From JBARCX01 sp049794535 (GTDB taxonomy: Bacteria; Pseudomonadota; Gammaproteobacteria; Xanthomonadales; Rhodanobacteraceae): a stretch of DNA of 28,835 nt. The stretch's first letter is position 1, and each line of letters begins with the position of its first letter. Location: positions 1 through 28,835 of the forward strand of contig JBARCX010000253.1 in NCBI GenBank assembly GCA_049794535.1, given 5' to 3'. The notes under the pieces are model-generated. The model searched no databases and was not told where the DNA came from. It was given only the letters and a program-made list of their open reading frames with translations. Shown one piece after another: positions 1-8,114 of the stretch. Both the position numbers and the translations under genes were made by a program.

Positions 1-159
1 GCCGCCATCGTGCGTACAGACGTCCTCGATCGCATAGAGCGTGCCGTCGATGTTGTAGACGGCGATCGGAGTATCACCGTCGTACACCGTCCTGAATTCA
101 CCCGGCAGCAATTCGCTACGCGTGCCGACAAAGACCCAGTCATTCAAGTTGACGCTCAT
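1..159 (-). CDS. Rieske-type [2Fe-2S] ferredoxin, partial (C-terminus off the left edge)
   Basis: The reading frame starts with ATG at 159 and stays open to base 1, giving 53 residues. The N-terminus (MSVNLNDWVFVG) and the segment around IAVYNIDGTLYAIEDVCTH have the fold-typical order of small Rieske ferredoxins of aromatic-ring dioxygenase systems. C48-x-H50 is the first half of the Rieske cluster-binding motif; the second half (C-x2-H) would lie outside the window. Such proteins carry one electron to a non-haem oxygenase or other partner, but no oxygenase subunit is visible here. Its start codon overlaps the stop codon of the upstream acetyltransferase gene by four bases (ATGA), so the two are probably translationally coupled. 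Because it lies downstream of an Fe-S assembly operon on the same strand, a link to Fe-S metabolism is possible but is inference. Confidence 0.8.
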   Translation of the reverse strand, partial: MSVNLNDWVFVGTRSELLPGEFRTVYDGDTPIAVYNIDGTLYAIEDVCTHDGG

Positions 160-704
160 GCCGCAGTGTCCGTCAGATCCTTGATCAGCACTTCGAAGCG
201 CAGATCCTCGCGACGAGGAATACCGAAGCGCTCGTCACCATAGGGGAATGGTTTGTGCTCACCGGTGCGGCGATAGCCGCGACGCTGGTACCAGGCGATC
301 AATTCATCGCGCTGTACGATCACGGTCATATGCATCGTGCGGCAATGCCACTCATCGCGCGCCATGCGCTCGGCCTCAGCCAGCACTGACTTGCCGAGCC
401 CACCGCCCTGCTGCAACGGGTCCACCGCAAACATGCCGAAGTAGGCCGAGTCACCCAGCCATTCGATATGGCAGCTGGCGAGTAAGCGGCCATCGGATTC
501 GGCCAACAGGATTCGGCTGTGCGGCCGCGCAATCACCTCAGCTACGTCGTCCGCGTCAGTGCGTCGACCATCGAGCAGGTGCGATTCGGTGGTCCAGCCG
601 CGTTGACCGGATTCACCGCGGTAAGCGGACTCCACCAGTGCCACGATGGCATCGATATCGGCGGTCCCAGCCGCGCGGAAAACGGGAATAATCGGATTCG
701 ACAT
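156..704 (-). CDS. GNAT-family N-acetyltransferase
   Basis: From ATG 704 the product is 182 residues; an in-frame GTG at 710 would add two. The central stretch FAVDPLQQGGGLGKSVLAEA is a good GNAT motif A: beta strand 4, then the Q-x2-G-x-G/A pyrophosphate loop that binds acetyl-CoA (here QQGGGLGK). It is followed by an alpha-helix and a hydrophobic strand (HMTVIVQRDELIAWYQRRGY) that fits motif B. The substrate cannot be told from sequence. No convincing Shine-Dalgarno sequence precedes either start, and the start codon lies inside a short inverted repeat (702-725). The gene is followed by the Rieske ferredoxin with a 4-base overlap and lies 63 bases after the ketopantoate-reductase-like gene, so all three may be cotranscribed. 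Confidence 0.85.
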   Translation of the reverse strand: MSNPIIPVFRAAGTADIDAIVALVESAYRGESGQRGWTTESHLLDGRRTDADDVAEVIARPHSRILLAESDGRLLASCHIEWLGDSAYFGMFAVDPLQQGGGLGKSVLAEAERMARDEWHCRTMHMTVIVQRDELIAWYQRRGYRRTGEHKPFPYGDERFGIPRREDLRFEVLIKDLTDTAA

Positions 705-725
705 CCGCACATATTAATGCGGATG
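702..725. repeat. 8-bp inverted repeat covering the GNAT start codon
   Basis: CATCCGCA (702-709) and TGCGGATG (718-725) are perfect reverse complements separated by eight AT-rich bases. One arm contains the ATG of the acetyltransferase gene. An 8-bp repeat with a short spacer is expected a few times by chance in a window this size, so the case rests mostly on its position over the translation start. It could be an operator or an mRNA hairpin that limits initiation. Confidence 0.35.
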
Positions 726-773
726 CCCTATCGGGTAATACGCCCGCCCGACTGCACAGTCAGCACACCTACG

Positions 774-1709
774 TCATGCCGACAATCGCCGCGCCCTACC
801 CGCCTCGTAGGCCTTCAAGTTCGCATAGACCACATGCAACAACGAGCTGCTGCCGTGCGGCTGGGCTGAGCGAGCGATCATGTCGCCAATCACATGATCG
901 GCCTCGATAGCAGCCCCACTTTGCAGATCACGCAGCATCGATGCGGTCAGCATCGAACCTGGCTCCGTCAGCACACCACGGGCACGCAATAAGGTTGCCT
1001 CGCCCAGTGCATGGCCAGCCTTCTCCGCCACACCACGGCAAGCATCGAAGAGAGCGAGCGTCGCGGCGGTACCACCTGGCGCACCGACAATGTCTCCCAC
1101 CGGCGCGCGCATCAGACAAGTGATGCCTGCCAACGAAGCCAGAAATACCCACTTGTCCCACATGTCCTGCAGGATCGTATTGCTCGGGCGCGCCTCGAAA
1201 CCGGCATCCGATAGAGCCTTCGTAATCGCATGCATGCGCTCGGAGGATGTGCCATCGCGCTCGCCAAAAGTAAGACTATGCGACTGATTGAGATGCAATA
1301 CAGCACCTTGCGCATCCAGCGTCGCGGCAATCACGCACTGACCACCCAGCACGCGCGCTGCGCCGAATCGTGCATCGAGCAAGTCCATGTGTCGCATACC
1401 GTTCAACAACGGCAGGATCGTGGTGTGCGCACCGACGGCAGGTGCGATGTCTTCCATCACCTGCGCAAGATCGTAAGCCTTGCAACTCAGCAGCACGAGA
1501 TCGAACGGTTCGCGCAGATTACGTGCCAGAACCGTTGGCGGTGCGGGCACCGTGACATCGCCGGTGGTACTGCGTATCACCAGCCCGGTATCCGCCAGCA
1601 TCGCTGCGCGTCGTTCGCGCACGAGAAAGGTTACGTCGCGCCCATGCTCCAGCAGCCGCCCACCGAAATAACCACCGATGGCACCTGCACCAACAATCAG
1701 GATACGCAT
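774..1709 (-). CDS. Ketopantoate reductase family protein (2-dehydropantoate 2-reductase-like)
   Basis: 311 residues, the usual length of the PanE/ApbA family, which reduces ketopantoate to pantoate with NADPH in coenzyme A synthesis. The N-terminal Rossmann loop GAGAIGGYFG is at residues 7-16. The expected active-site landmarks are present: K77 in SCKAYD, N103 in LLNGM, K186 in WDKW (the catalytic lysine position), S257 in SMLRD and E269 in IEADHVIGD. The start is supported by a strong AAGGAG Shine-Dalgarno sequence seven bases before ATG 1709. Many genomes hold several family members acting on other 2-keto acids, so the substrate is not certain and I leave the symbol blank. It lies between an acyltransferase gene and a GNAT gene on the same strand. 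Confidence 0.87.
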   Translation of the reverse strand: MRILIVGAGAIGGYFGGRLLEHGRDVTFLVRERRAAMLADTGLVIRSTTGDVTVPAPPTVLARNLREPFDLVLLSCKAYDLAQVMEDIAPAVGAHTTILPLLNGMRHMDLLDARFGAARVLGGQCVIAATLDAQGAVLHLNQSHSLTFGERDGTSSERMHAITKALSDAGFEARPSNTILQDMWDKWVFLASLAGITCLMRAPVGDIVGAPGGTAATLALFDACRGVAEKAGHALGEATLLRARGVLTEPGSMLTASMLRDLQSGAAIEADHVIGDMIARSAQPHGSSSLLHVVYANLKAYEAGRARRLSA

Positions 1710-1792
1710 GACTTACTCCTTCAATCGCTGTAGTTCTCTAACAACACTCAGCACAAACTATGGTCGGCAGCCGTAACCATGAACGATAAGAG

Positions 1793-2683
1793 TCACTTGC
1801 CGAGCTCACGTCCGATGCGCTCGTCCTTCGATTCCCATAACCCATTCATCCACGCCTGAAACTGCCCGCGGAATGCCACATCCTTTTCGTAGTCCCCATG
1901 CAATGACGCATCAATAGGCAGCTCGCGAACATGCACATGGATCTCACGTATGCGACCGGCAATGAGATCCATCATGTTGCAGGGGCCATTCGGGTAAACA
2001 ATGGTGACATCGAGCATCGCGTGCAGTGCTTCACCCATGGCATCAAGCACGAACGCTACACCGCCAGCCTTGGGCCGTAACAAATGCTGATACGGCGAGT
2101 TCTGCGCCGCGTGCTTGGCCGGAGTAAAGCGTGTGCCTTCGGTAAAGTTCATCACCGACACTGGCATATGGCGAAATTTTTCACAGGCGCGACGGGTGGC
2201 CTCCATGTCCTTGCCCTGCAGCTCCGGATGCTTGGCCAGCGTCTCCCGCGAATAGCGCTTCATGAAGGGGAAATCCAACGCCCACCATGCCGGCCCCAGC
2301 AACGGCACCCATATCAGCTGGCTCTTGAGGAAAAAGCGTAGGAAGGGAATGCGTCGATTGAACACCTTTTGCAGTACCGGGATATCCACCCAACTCTGGT
2401 GATTGCATAACACCAGGTAATTGCCGTTGTAGTGGAGGCCCTCGAATCCATCCAGCTGCCAGCGAATGCGAGTGAACCCATCGAACAGCCGGTTATTGAA
2501 CCCTATCCAGCTCTCTGCGACCGCGATCAGCCCATGCGAACACACGGCGCGAATCGCGCGTATCGGCACAACCAGCTTTACCAGCGTCAACGCAAATAAC
2601 ACCAACACATGCAGCACAACATTAGCCGCCAGTAGCAGCATCACGAGTGGCACGCGGATCAGGCCGGGGAGCGAGGCAAGCAT
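1793..2683 (-). CDS. PlsC-family acyltransferase (YihG-like), membrane-anchored
   Basis: 296 residues. A long hydrophobic N-terminal segment (about residues 7-40) should anchor the protein in the inner membrane. The acyltransferase motif I H-x4-D is seen as NHQSWVD (H95, D100), and motif III as FTEGTR (E182-R185). The motif arrangement and C-terminal half (VTIVYPNGP, IHVHVRELPI) match the YihG/YihU-neighbouring group of 1-acyl-glycerol-3-phosphate acyltransferase relatives more than the short essential PlsC. The probable reaction is transfer of an acyl chain to a lysophospholipid or similar acceptor; the true acceptor is unknown. It ends 84 bases before the ketopantoate-reductase-like gene on the same strand. 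Confidence 0.87.
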   Translation of the reverse strand: MLASLPGLIRVPLVMLLLAANVVLHVLVLFALTLVKLVVPIRAIRAVCSHGLIAVAESWIGFNNRLFDGFTRIRWQLDGFEGLHYNGNYLVLCNHQSWVDIPVLQKVFNRRIPFLRFFLKSQLIWVPLLGPAWWALDFPFMKRYSRETLAKHPELQGKDMEATRRACEKFRHMPVSVMNFTEGTRFTPAKHAAQNSPYQHLLRPKAGGVAFVLDAMGEALHAMLDVTIVYPNGPCNMMDLIAGRIREIHVHVRELPIDASLHGDYEKDVAFRGQFQAWMNGLWESKDERIGRELGK

Positions 2684-2764
2684 CGGAGACCGTGGCGACG
2701 GGAGTGGATGGGTGTGACAAGAGTAGCCGTTTGGCCGGCCCGATGGGTTGGCTGCGGCAATCGC

Positions 2765-4162
2765 TCAGCGCGTGCCGGCCAATCGCTGCAATGCCGCGAA
2801 GGTCAGTTCGACATCGGCATCAGTGGTTCGCCAGTTGCACAATGCGGCGCGCAGAATGGGCTGACCATCCAACGTCGAGGGCGACATGTAGGCCGTACCA
2901 TCCGCATGCAGCGCTTGATGCAAGGTCTGCATCGCCGCCTTGTCGCCATCCGCCAAGGCAAAACACACCACATTGAGCCGCACGGGCGCGGCAAGCTTGA
3001 ACCGTGAATCGCCTTCGATCAGGGTTCCTAGATATCGCGCCGAAGCGCAGTTACGTTCGACCAACTCGGCATAACCTTCACGACCATAGGCAAGCAGGCT
3101 CATCCACAGCGGCAGTGCGCGAAAGCGGCGCGAATTCTCCGGCGTCAGGTGCAGGTAGTTGTCTTCCACCGTAATGGGGGCCGGCAGGTAAGCCGAGTGA
3201 TTCTTGAACACCTCGATCTGCAACGGCAAATGCGCGGTATACAGCAGGGCACAGTCGTAAGGCACATTCAGCCATTTGTGCGCATCGACCGTGACCGAAT
3301 CAGCCGCCTCGATGCCCGCCAGCAAACTCCGGCGGCGTTCCGATGCAGCAGCCACGCCGCCGAACGCTGCGTCCACGTGCAACCAGAATCGATAGCGTTG
3401 TTTCAACGCCGCAATCGCGGCAAGATCATCGAAATCCACCGTATTCACGGTGCCTGCACTGGCGACCACAATGCTCGGAGCATCGCCATGCTCCTGAAGC
3501 GCACGCTCCAGCGCCGCCACATCCAATGCCTCGCGCCCAGGCAACAGTGGTAACGCCTTCAACGCGTTTCGACCCAGCCCGGCCATGCTCAACGCCTTCA
3601 ACGTACTTGAGTGCGCGCTACCGGCAAACACGGGGATCGATGGCAAACCCAGCAAGCCATCGGCAGCAATATCTCGGCCGTATGCATGACCCACCCACTG
3701 CCGCGCCAATGCCATGCCAACGTAGTTCGCCATCGTCGCGCCGGTGACACAGACCCCGGTCCACTCCGCTGGCCAATCCAATAGCTGCCGCAGCATATCG
3801 ACGGCTTGGGCCTCGATCGCTGGCGCACACGTATCCCCATTGCGCTGCGCATTTTGGTCATATGTGCTGACCAGCCAGTCAGCAGCAAGCGCTGCTGGTG
3901 TACCGCCGCCCGTGACAAAGCCGAAATAACGGGGACCAGGGCTTCCCGAGAGCAATGCTGCGTAATCGTTTTCAAAACGCTGCAGTGTTGCCTGCGCACC
4001 CACACCTTGATCTGGAAGATGCACTCGTGCAGGTAAAGGCGATAACACATGGGCAGCCGCCGGTCGTTTTGACAGCCCACTGAGATAGCTGCCTGCCATG
4101 GCACGCGCGCTATCAAGGATGGCATCAAGCTCGGCGAGGTCTTGCTTCAAACGATCATGCAT
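2765..4162 (-). CDS. Pyridoxal-phosphate-dependent group II amino-acid decarboxylase
   Basis: 465 residues, typical of the aromatic-L-amino-acid/glutamate/aspartate decarboxylase family. The PLP-binding lysine is K296 in SVTVDAHKWLNVPYD. D264 in LHVDAAFGG should pair with the pyridine nitrogen, and H184 in GSAHSS should stack on the ring. The N-terminal region (GSPGPRYFGFVTGGGTP) and the C-terminal LRAALCNWRTTDADV are also family hallmarks. The substrate cannot be settled. Bacterial relatives act on aromatic amino acids, 2,4-diaminobutyrate, glutamate or aspartate. A beta-alanine-forming aspartate decarboxylase would fit the nearby ketopantoate-reductase-like gene, but this is only a contextual guess. 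No clear Shine-Dalgarno sequence precedes ATG 4162. Confidence 0.88.
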   Translation of the reverse strand: MHDRLKQDLAELDAILDSARAMAGSYLSGLSKRPAAAHVLSPLPARVHLPDQGVGAQATLQRFENDYAALLSGSPGPRYFGFVTGGGTPAALAADWLVSTYDQNAQRNGDTCAPAIEAQAVDMLRQLLDWPAEWTGVCVTGATMANYVGMALARQWVGHAYGRDIAADGLLGLPSIPVFAGSAHSSTLKALSMAGLGRNALKALPLLPGREALDVAALERALQEHGDAPSIVVASAGTVNTVDFDDLAAIAALKQRYRFWLHVDAAFGGVAAASERRRSLLAGIEAADSVTVDAHKWLNVPYDCALLYTAHLPLQIEVFKNHSAYLPAPITVEDNYLHLTPENSRRFRALPLWMSLLAYGREGYAELVERNCASARYLGTLIEGDSRFKLAAPVRLNVVCFALADGDKAAMQTLHQALHADGTAYMSPSTLDGQPILRAALCNWRTTDADVELTFAALQRLAGTR

Positions 4163-4202
4163 GGGCTCATTCCAGAACTGACCTTAGTTCACGAAACAAA
4201 GC

Positions 4203-4227
4203 GGCATGGACACATAGATGCCATGCC
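4203..4227 (-). terminator. Candidate terminator after sufS
   Basis: GGCATGG (4203-4209) and CCATGCC (4221-4227) form a perfect 7-bp stem with an 11-base loop. On the minus strand it lies about 40 bases after the sufS stop and is followed by a T-rich GCTTTGTTTC. The T-tract is interrupted, so it may be a weak terminator or attenuator between suf and the decarboxylase gene. Confidence 0.4.
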
Positions 4228-4267
4228 CCATCACTGACAGCAGCACTGAAACAAGGTGTAAGAAACG

Positions 4268-5524
4268 CTACATCAGCAGCTTGCGAACCTTGAGCAAGGC
4301 CGTGATGAAAGCATCCACTTCTTCGCGCGTGTTGTAGAACGCCAGTGAGGCGCGCAGCGTGGCGGGCACACCGTAGAACTGCATCAGCGGGTGGGCACAA
4401 TGATGGCCTGAGCGCACAGCAACACCTTCCAGATCCAGCAGCGTCGCCAGGTCGGTCGCCTGCGCACCTTCGATCAGGAACGAGATCACGGGCTCCTTAT
4501 CCGGCGCTTCGCCGAACAAACGCAGCCCAGGGATTTCACGCAGATGCTCGGTGGCATACACCAACAGCTGATGCTCCCATGCGCGAATCGCATCGAAGCC
4601 GATCGACTGGTAATAATCGATGGCCGCACCCATGCCCGCAAAGCCAGCGATATTCGGTGTACCCGCTTCGAACTTATGCGGCGGCTCGGCGAAGGTGGTG
4701 CCGTCAAAGCGCACTTCGCGAATCATCTCACCGCCGCCGAAGAATGGCGGCATCGCCTGCAGGTGTTCGCGCTTCGCCCACAGCAAACCGGTGCCGGTAG
4801 GTGCGAGCATTTTATGGCCGGTAACCACGTAGAAATCGCACCCCAATGCCTGCACATCCACCGGACGATGTGGCACAGCCTGTGAACCATCGACCAGCAG
4901 TGGAATGCCGCGTTTTTTGCATTCTTTTGCAATTTCGCGCACAGGATTCACCGTGCCGAGCACATTGGAGACATGCGTGACGCAAGCCAGCTTCACTTCC
5001 GGTGTCAGCATTTCGATGAAGCGCTCGACGATCAGCTCGCCACGTTCATTGATAGGCGCTGCCTTCACCGTAGCGCCACTGCGGCCAGCCACCAACTGCC
5101 ACGGCACGATATTGGCGTGATGCTCCATCACCGTCGTGAGGATTGCATCGCCCGGCTTCAATCGAGGCAATGCATAACTGTAAGCCACCATATTGATCGA
5201 CTGGGTCGTACCCGACGTGAGTACCACTTCATCGCGCGACGGCGCGTTGATAAAGCGCGCAAGGCGGTCGCGCGCACCTTCATAGGCAGCCGTAGCTTCC
5301 TCGCCAAGTTGATGCACCGCACGCGCTACGTTCGCATTATGTTCGCGGTAGTGACGATCCACTGCCTCGATTACTTGCAGCGGCTTCTGGCTGGTATTGG
5401 CGTTGTCGAAATACACCAATGGCTTGCCGTGTACCGTACGCGCCAGCAACGGAAAATCTTCGCGAATGCGTTGCACATCGAAAACGGTCGCGGGCGAAAC
5501 AGTGGGATTGGACTGTGCGTTCAT
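4268..5524 (-). CDS. sufS: Cysteine desulfurase SufS
   Basis: 418 residues. SufS is a PLP enzyme that takes sulfur from cysteine, leaving alanine, and passes it as a persulfide to the SufBCD scaffold. The PLP lysine is K238 in VVTGHKMLAPTG and the persulfide-forming cysteine is C376 in RSGHHCAHPLM, the type II desulfurase context. EHHAN at 134-138 supplies the ring-stacking histidine. The N-terminal YFDNANTSQKP replaces the more common D-x-A-A-S-x-Q-K-P but is familiar from xanthomonad SufS proteins as I remember them. It is the last suf gene of the operon; no sufE, sufU or sufA gene follows, so the sulfur-transfer partner must be elsewhere. A 49-base gap holding a strong hairpin separates it from sufD, and the ribosome-binding site before ATG 5524 is weak. 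Confidence 0.96.
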   Translation of the reverse strand: MNAQSNPTVSPATVFDVQRIREDFPLLARTVHGKPLVYFDNANTSQKPLQVIEAVDRHYREHNANVARAVHQLGEEATAAYEGARDRLARFINAPSRDEVVLTSGTTQSINMVAYSYALPRLKPGDAILTTVMEHHANIVPWQLVAGRSGATVKAAPINERGELIVERFIEMLTPEVKLACVTHVSNVLGTVNPVREIAKECKKRGIPLLVDGSQAVPHRPVDVQALGCDFYVVTGHKMLAPTGTGLLWAKREHLQAMPPFFGGGEMIREVRFDGTTFAEPPHKFEAGTPNIAGFAGMGAAIDYYQSIGFDAIRAWEHQLLVYATEHLREIPGLRLFGEAPDKEPVISFLIEGAQATDLATLLDLEGVAVRSGHHCAHPLMQFYGVPATLRASLAFYNTREEVDAFITALLKVRKLLM

Positions 5525-5543
5525 CGGTGCGTATCCAGTTGAT

Positions 5544-5569
5544 TCTCTCCCTTGCGTGCAAGGGAGAGA
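5544..5569. repeat. 12-bp perfect inverted repeat (hairpin) between sufD and sufS
   Basis: TCTCTCCCTTGC (5544-5555) and GCAAGGGAGAGA (5558-5569) are perfect reverse complements with only two bases between them. In RNA the end of the stem would open into a loop of about four or more bases. On the minus strand it starts four bases after the sufD stop and ends 20 bases before the sufS start. There is no T-tract, so it is not a classical terminator. It could protect the upstream sufBCD message, attenuate sufS, or be a REP-like palindrome copied around the genome. Confidence 0.75.
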
Positions 5570-5573
5570 GAAA

Positions 5574-6937
5574 TCATGTCGCGCTGTCGGCAGGAAGGCG
5601 TGCCATCAAAAGCGATGACAGGTGTTCGCGTAGTGCCTCATGTGGCACGTCCTGCAATACCGCACGGCAAAACGCGGCGGTAAGCAGGGCACGGGCCTGT
5701 GATAGTGGAATGCCACGCGAACGTAGATAGAACAGCGCACGCTCGTCCAGCTGACCCACGGTAGCGCCATGCGCCGCCTTCACCTCGTCGGCGTAGATCT
5801 CAAGTTCCGGCTTGGTATCGATTTCGGCCTGCGCACTGAGCAGCAGATTCTTGTTACTGAGGCTGGCATCGCTACCGTCGGCGCCGGGCGCCACGACGAT
5901 CGCACCGCGAAACACACCGCGTGCACGTTGGTCGGCCACGCCGCGCCAATTCGATGCCGAAGTCGTATTGAGTGCCTGATGGCGTATCGCCAATTGCGTG
6001 TCGACGTGCTGGCGACCATGCAGTGCGAAGACGCCACTGGTATCCAATCGTGCCTCATTACCCAATAACTCAGCTTGCAGATCGTGACGCACCAAAGCGC
6101 CGCCCAACTCCAGCACATGCCATGCAGCATGCGCACGCGCGCCCAAGTGCAGGCTGCTACGACGGATCAGGCTGCTGCCTTCAGCCGCGTTCTGCAGCAG
6201 CGTGTACTGCAGCTTTGCGTCATCGCGCAGAACAAGGTCGCTGACCAGCGTGCCGAGATGGTTTTGCTCATCGCTGGCTACGTGATGCTCGATCAGCGAC
6301 AGCTCGGCGCCTTCTCCGAGTTCGATCACATTGCGTGCATGCCAGGCAATGTCCGACGCACATGGATGTGCTAGTGCCGCGGGCGCAGGATGCGCAGGAG
6401 CGGCCCCTTCTGCCAGCACACCAACAAAGACCAATTGCACTGGCTCTGCAATCTTGGCGCCGGCAGCCACACGCAACACTACGCCGTCACCAGCGAACGC
6501 CGCATTGAGGCGGGCAAACACATCGCCAGCTTCGCGATAGTGCCGTGCCAGCGCGAAGCGCAACGGCTCGGCATCCTGACGCAACGCCTGCGATAACGGT
6601 TGCAGACTCAGCCCTATCGGTAGATCCGACAGCTGCGAAAGATCCGCACGAAATACGCCGTTGACGAAAACCAATCGCGGACCATCGATACCCGGCAGCG
6701 TTAATGCAGCGGCATCGACAACACGCGTGGCGGCCTGCGCATCACCCGCGACAAAACTGCGCTGAGCCAAAGCACGCAACGCGGTGTACTTCCACGCCTC
6801 CACACGCGTATCCGGCAAGCCTGCCGTGGCGAAGGCTTCGAGATTCTCGCGGCGCGCATCATCCAGCCAGCCGATGCCGCTATCCGGTAGCGGCGCATCG
6901 AGCAGCGACGCGACGAACGGCGTACGGGCCGGCTGAT

Positions 6938-6941
<4 letters not shown>
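5574..6941 (-). CDS. sufD: SUF complex scaffold subunit SufD
   Basis: 455 residues. SufD is the paralogous partner of SufB in the SufBC2D complex that assembles Fe-S clusters in the cytoplasm. The N-terminal helical region (R46-x-E48-x-WKYT) and the long beta-helix core with a C-terminal helical tail match the family. H391 in AAHGATVGQLDE corresponds to the conserved SufD histidine thought to act in cluster assembly at the SufB-SufD interface (H360 in E. coli). FYLRSRGIPLSQARALL is the shared SufB/SufD C-terminal signature. Its ATG overlaps the sufC stop by four bases (ATGA), which points to coupled translation. It is slightly longer than the E. coli protein, with an Ala/Pro-rich insert near residues 178-193. 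Confidence 0.96.
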
Positions 6942-7705
<764 letters not shown>

Positions 7706-7754
7706 GTTCGTTCCTGTCATCGCACTGATCCGATACCAGCACGTTTCCGACCAT

Positions 7755-8078
7755 TCAGGCCGGGATGTTTTCACCCGCGAGCAGATCGAGCATCGGTTGG
7801 CGCGCTTCCGGCCCATAGGCCACGCTACCCACCGGAATCGCACCTTGCAGCGCTTCGCTGACTTTGGCGATCCACAGCGGCCCGAAACCGCCACACAGCT
7901 CGATCATCTGCACACCTTCGTCATACAACTGCCTGGCCAGCTCGACCACCTTCGGCTTGTCAGTGAAATCCACGCCGATGGCAATGAACTCGCACTGTTC
8001 CGAATGGCTGCGCATCATATTTTTCTGCGCGTCGAAACCTGGCGACAAATAGATGTACGCCCATTTACGCAATGCCAT
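7755..8078 (-). CDS. Small DUF6506-like protein embedded in the suf operon
   Basis: 107 residues, soluble, no signal peptide. The sequence begins MALRKWAYIYLSPGFDAQKN and contains a compact alpha/beta-looking body with the memorable stretch VQMIELCGGFGPLW (about residues 56-69) and a C-terminal VGSVAYGPEARQPML. I associate this pattern with the uncharacterised DUF6506 family, from memory. The single cysteine C62 and the glycine-rich loop after it are the obvious candidates for a functional site. A good ribosome-binding site (GAGGTG, four bases before ATG 8078) shows it is translated. It lies 36 bases after sufB and 49 bases before sufC, on the same strand, so it should be coexpressed with the SUF machinery. 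Function unknown. Confidence 0.85.
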   Translation of the reverse strand: MALRKWAYIYLSPGFDAQKNMMRSHSEQCEFIAIGVDFTDKPKVVELARQLYDEGVQMIELCGGFGPLWIAKVSEALQGAIPVGSVAYGPEARQPMLDLLAGENIPA

Positions 8079-8114
8079 GAATCACCTCTTCCTTGAGAAT
8101 TAATACGCTGACGA

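Noticed and set aside
7706..7894. 63-residue N-terminal extension of SufC
   Set aside because: It overlaps the embedded small gene in another frame and has no SufC similarity; ATG 7705 has a Shine-Dalgarno sequence and the family-typical beginning.
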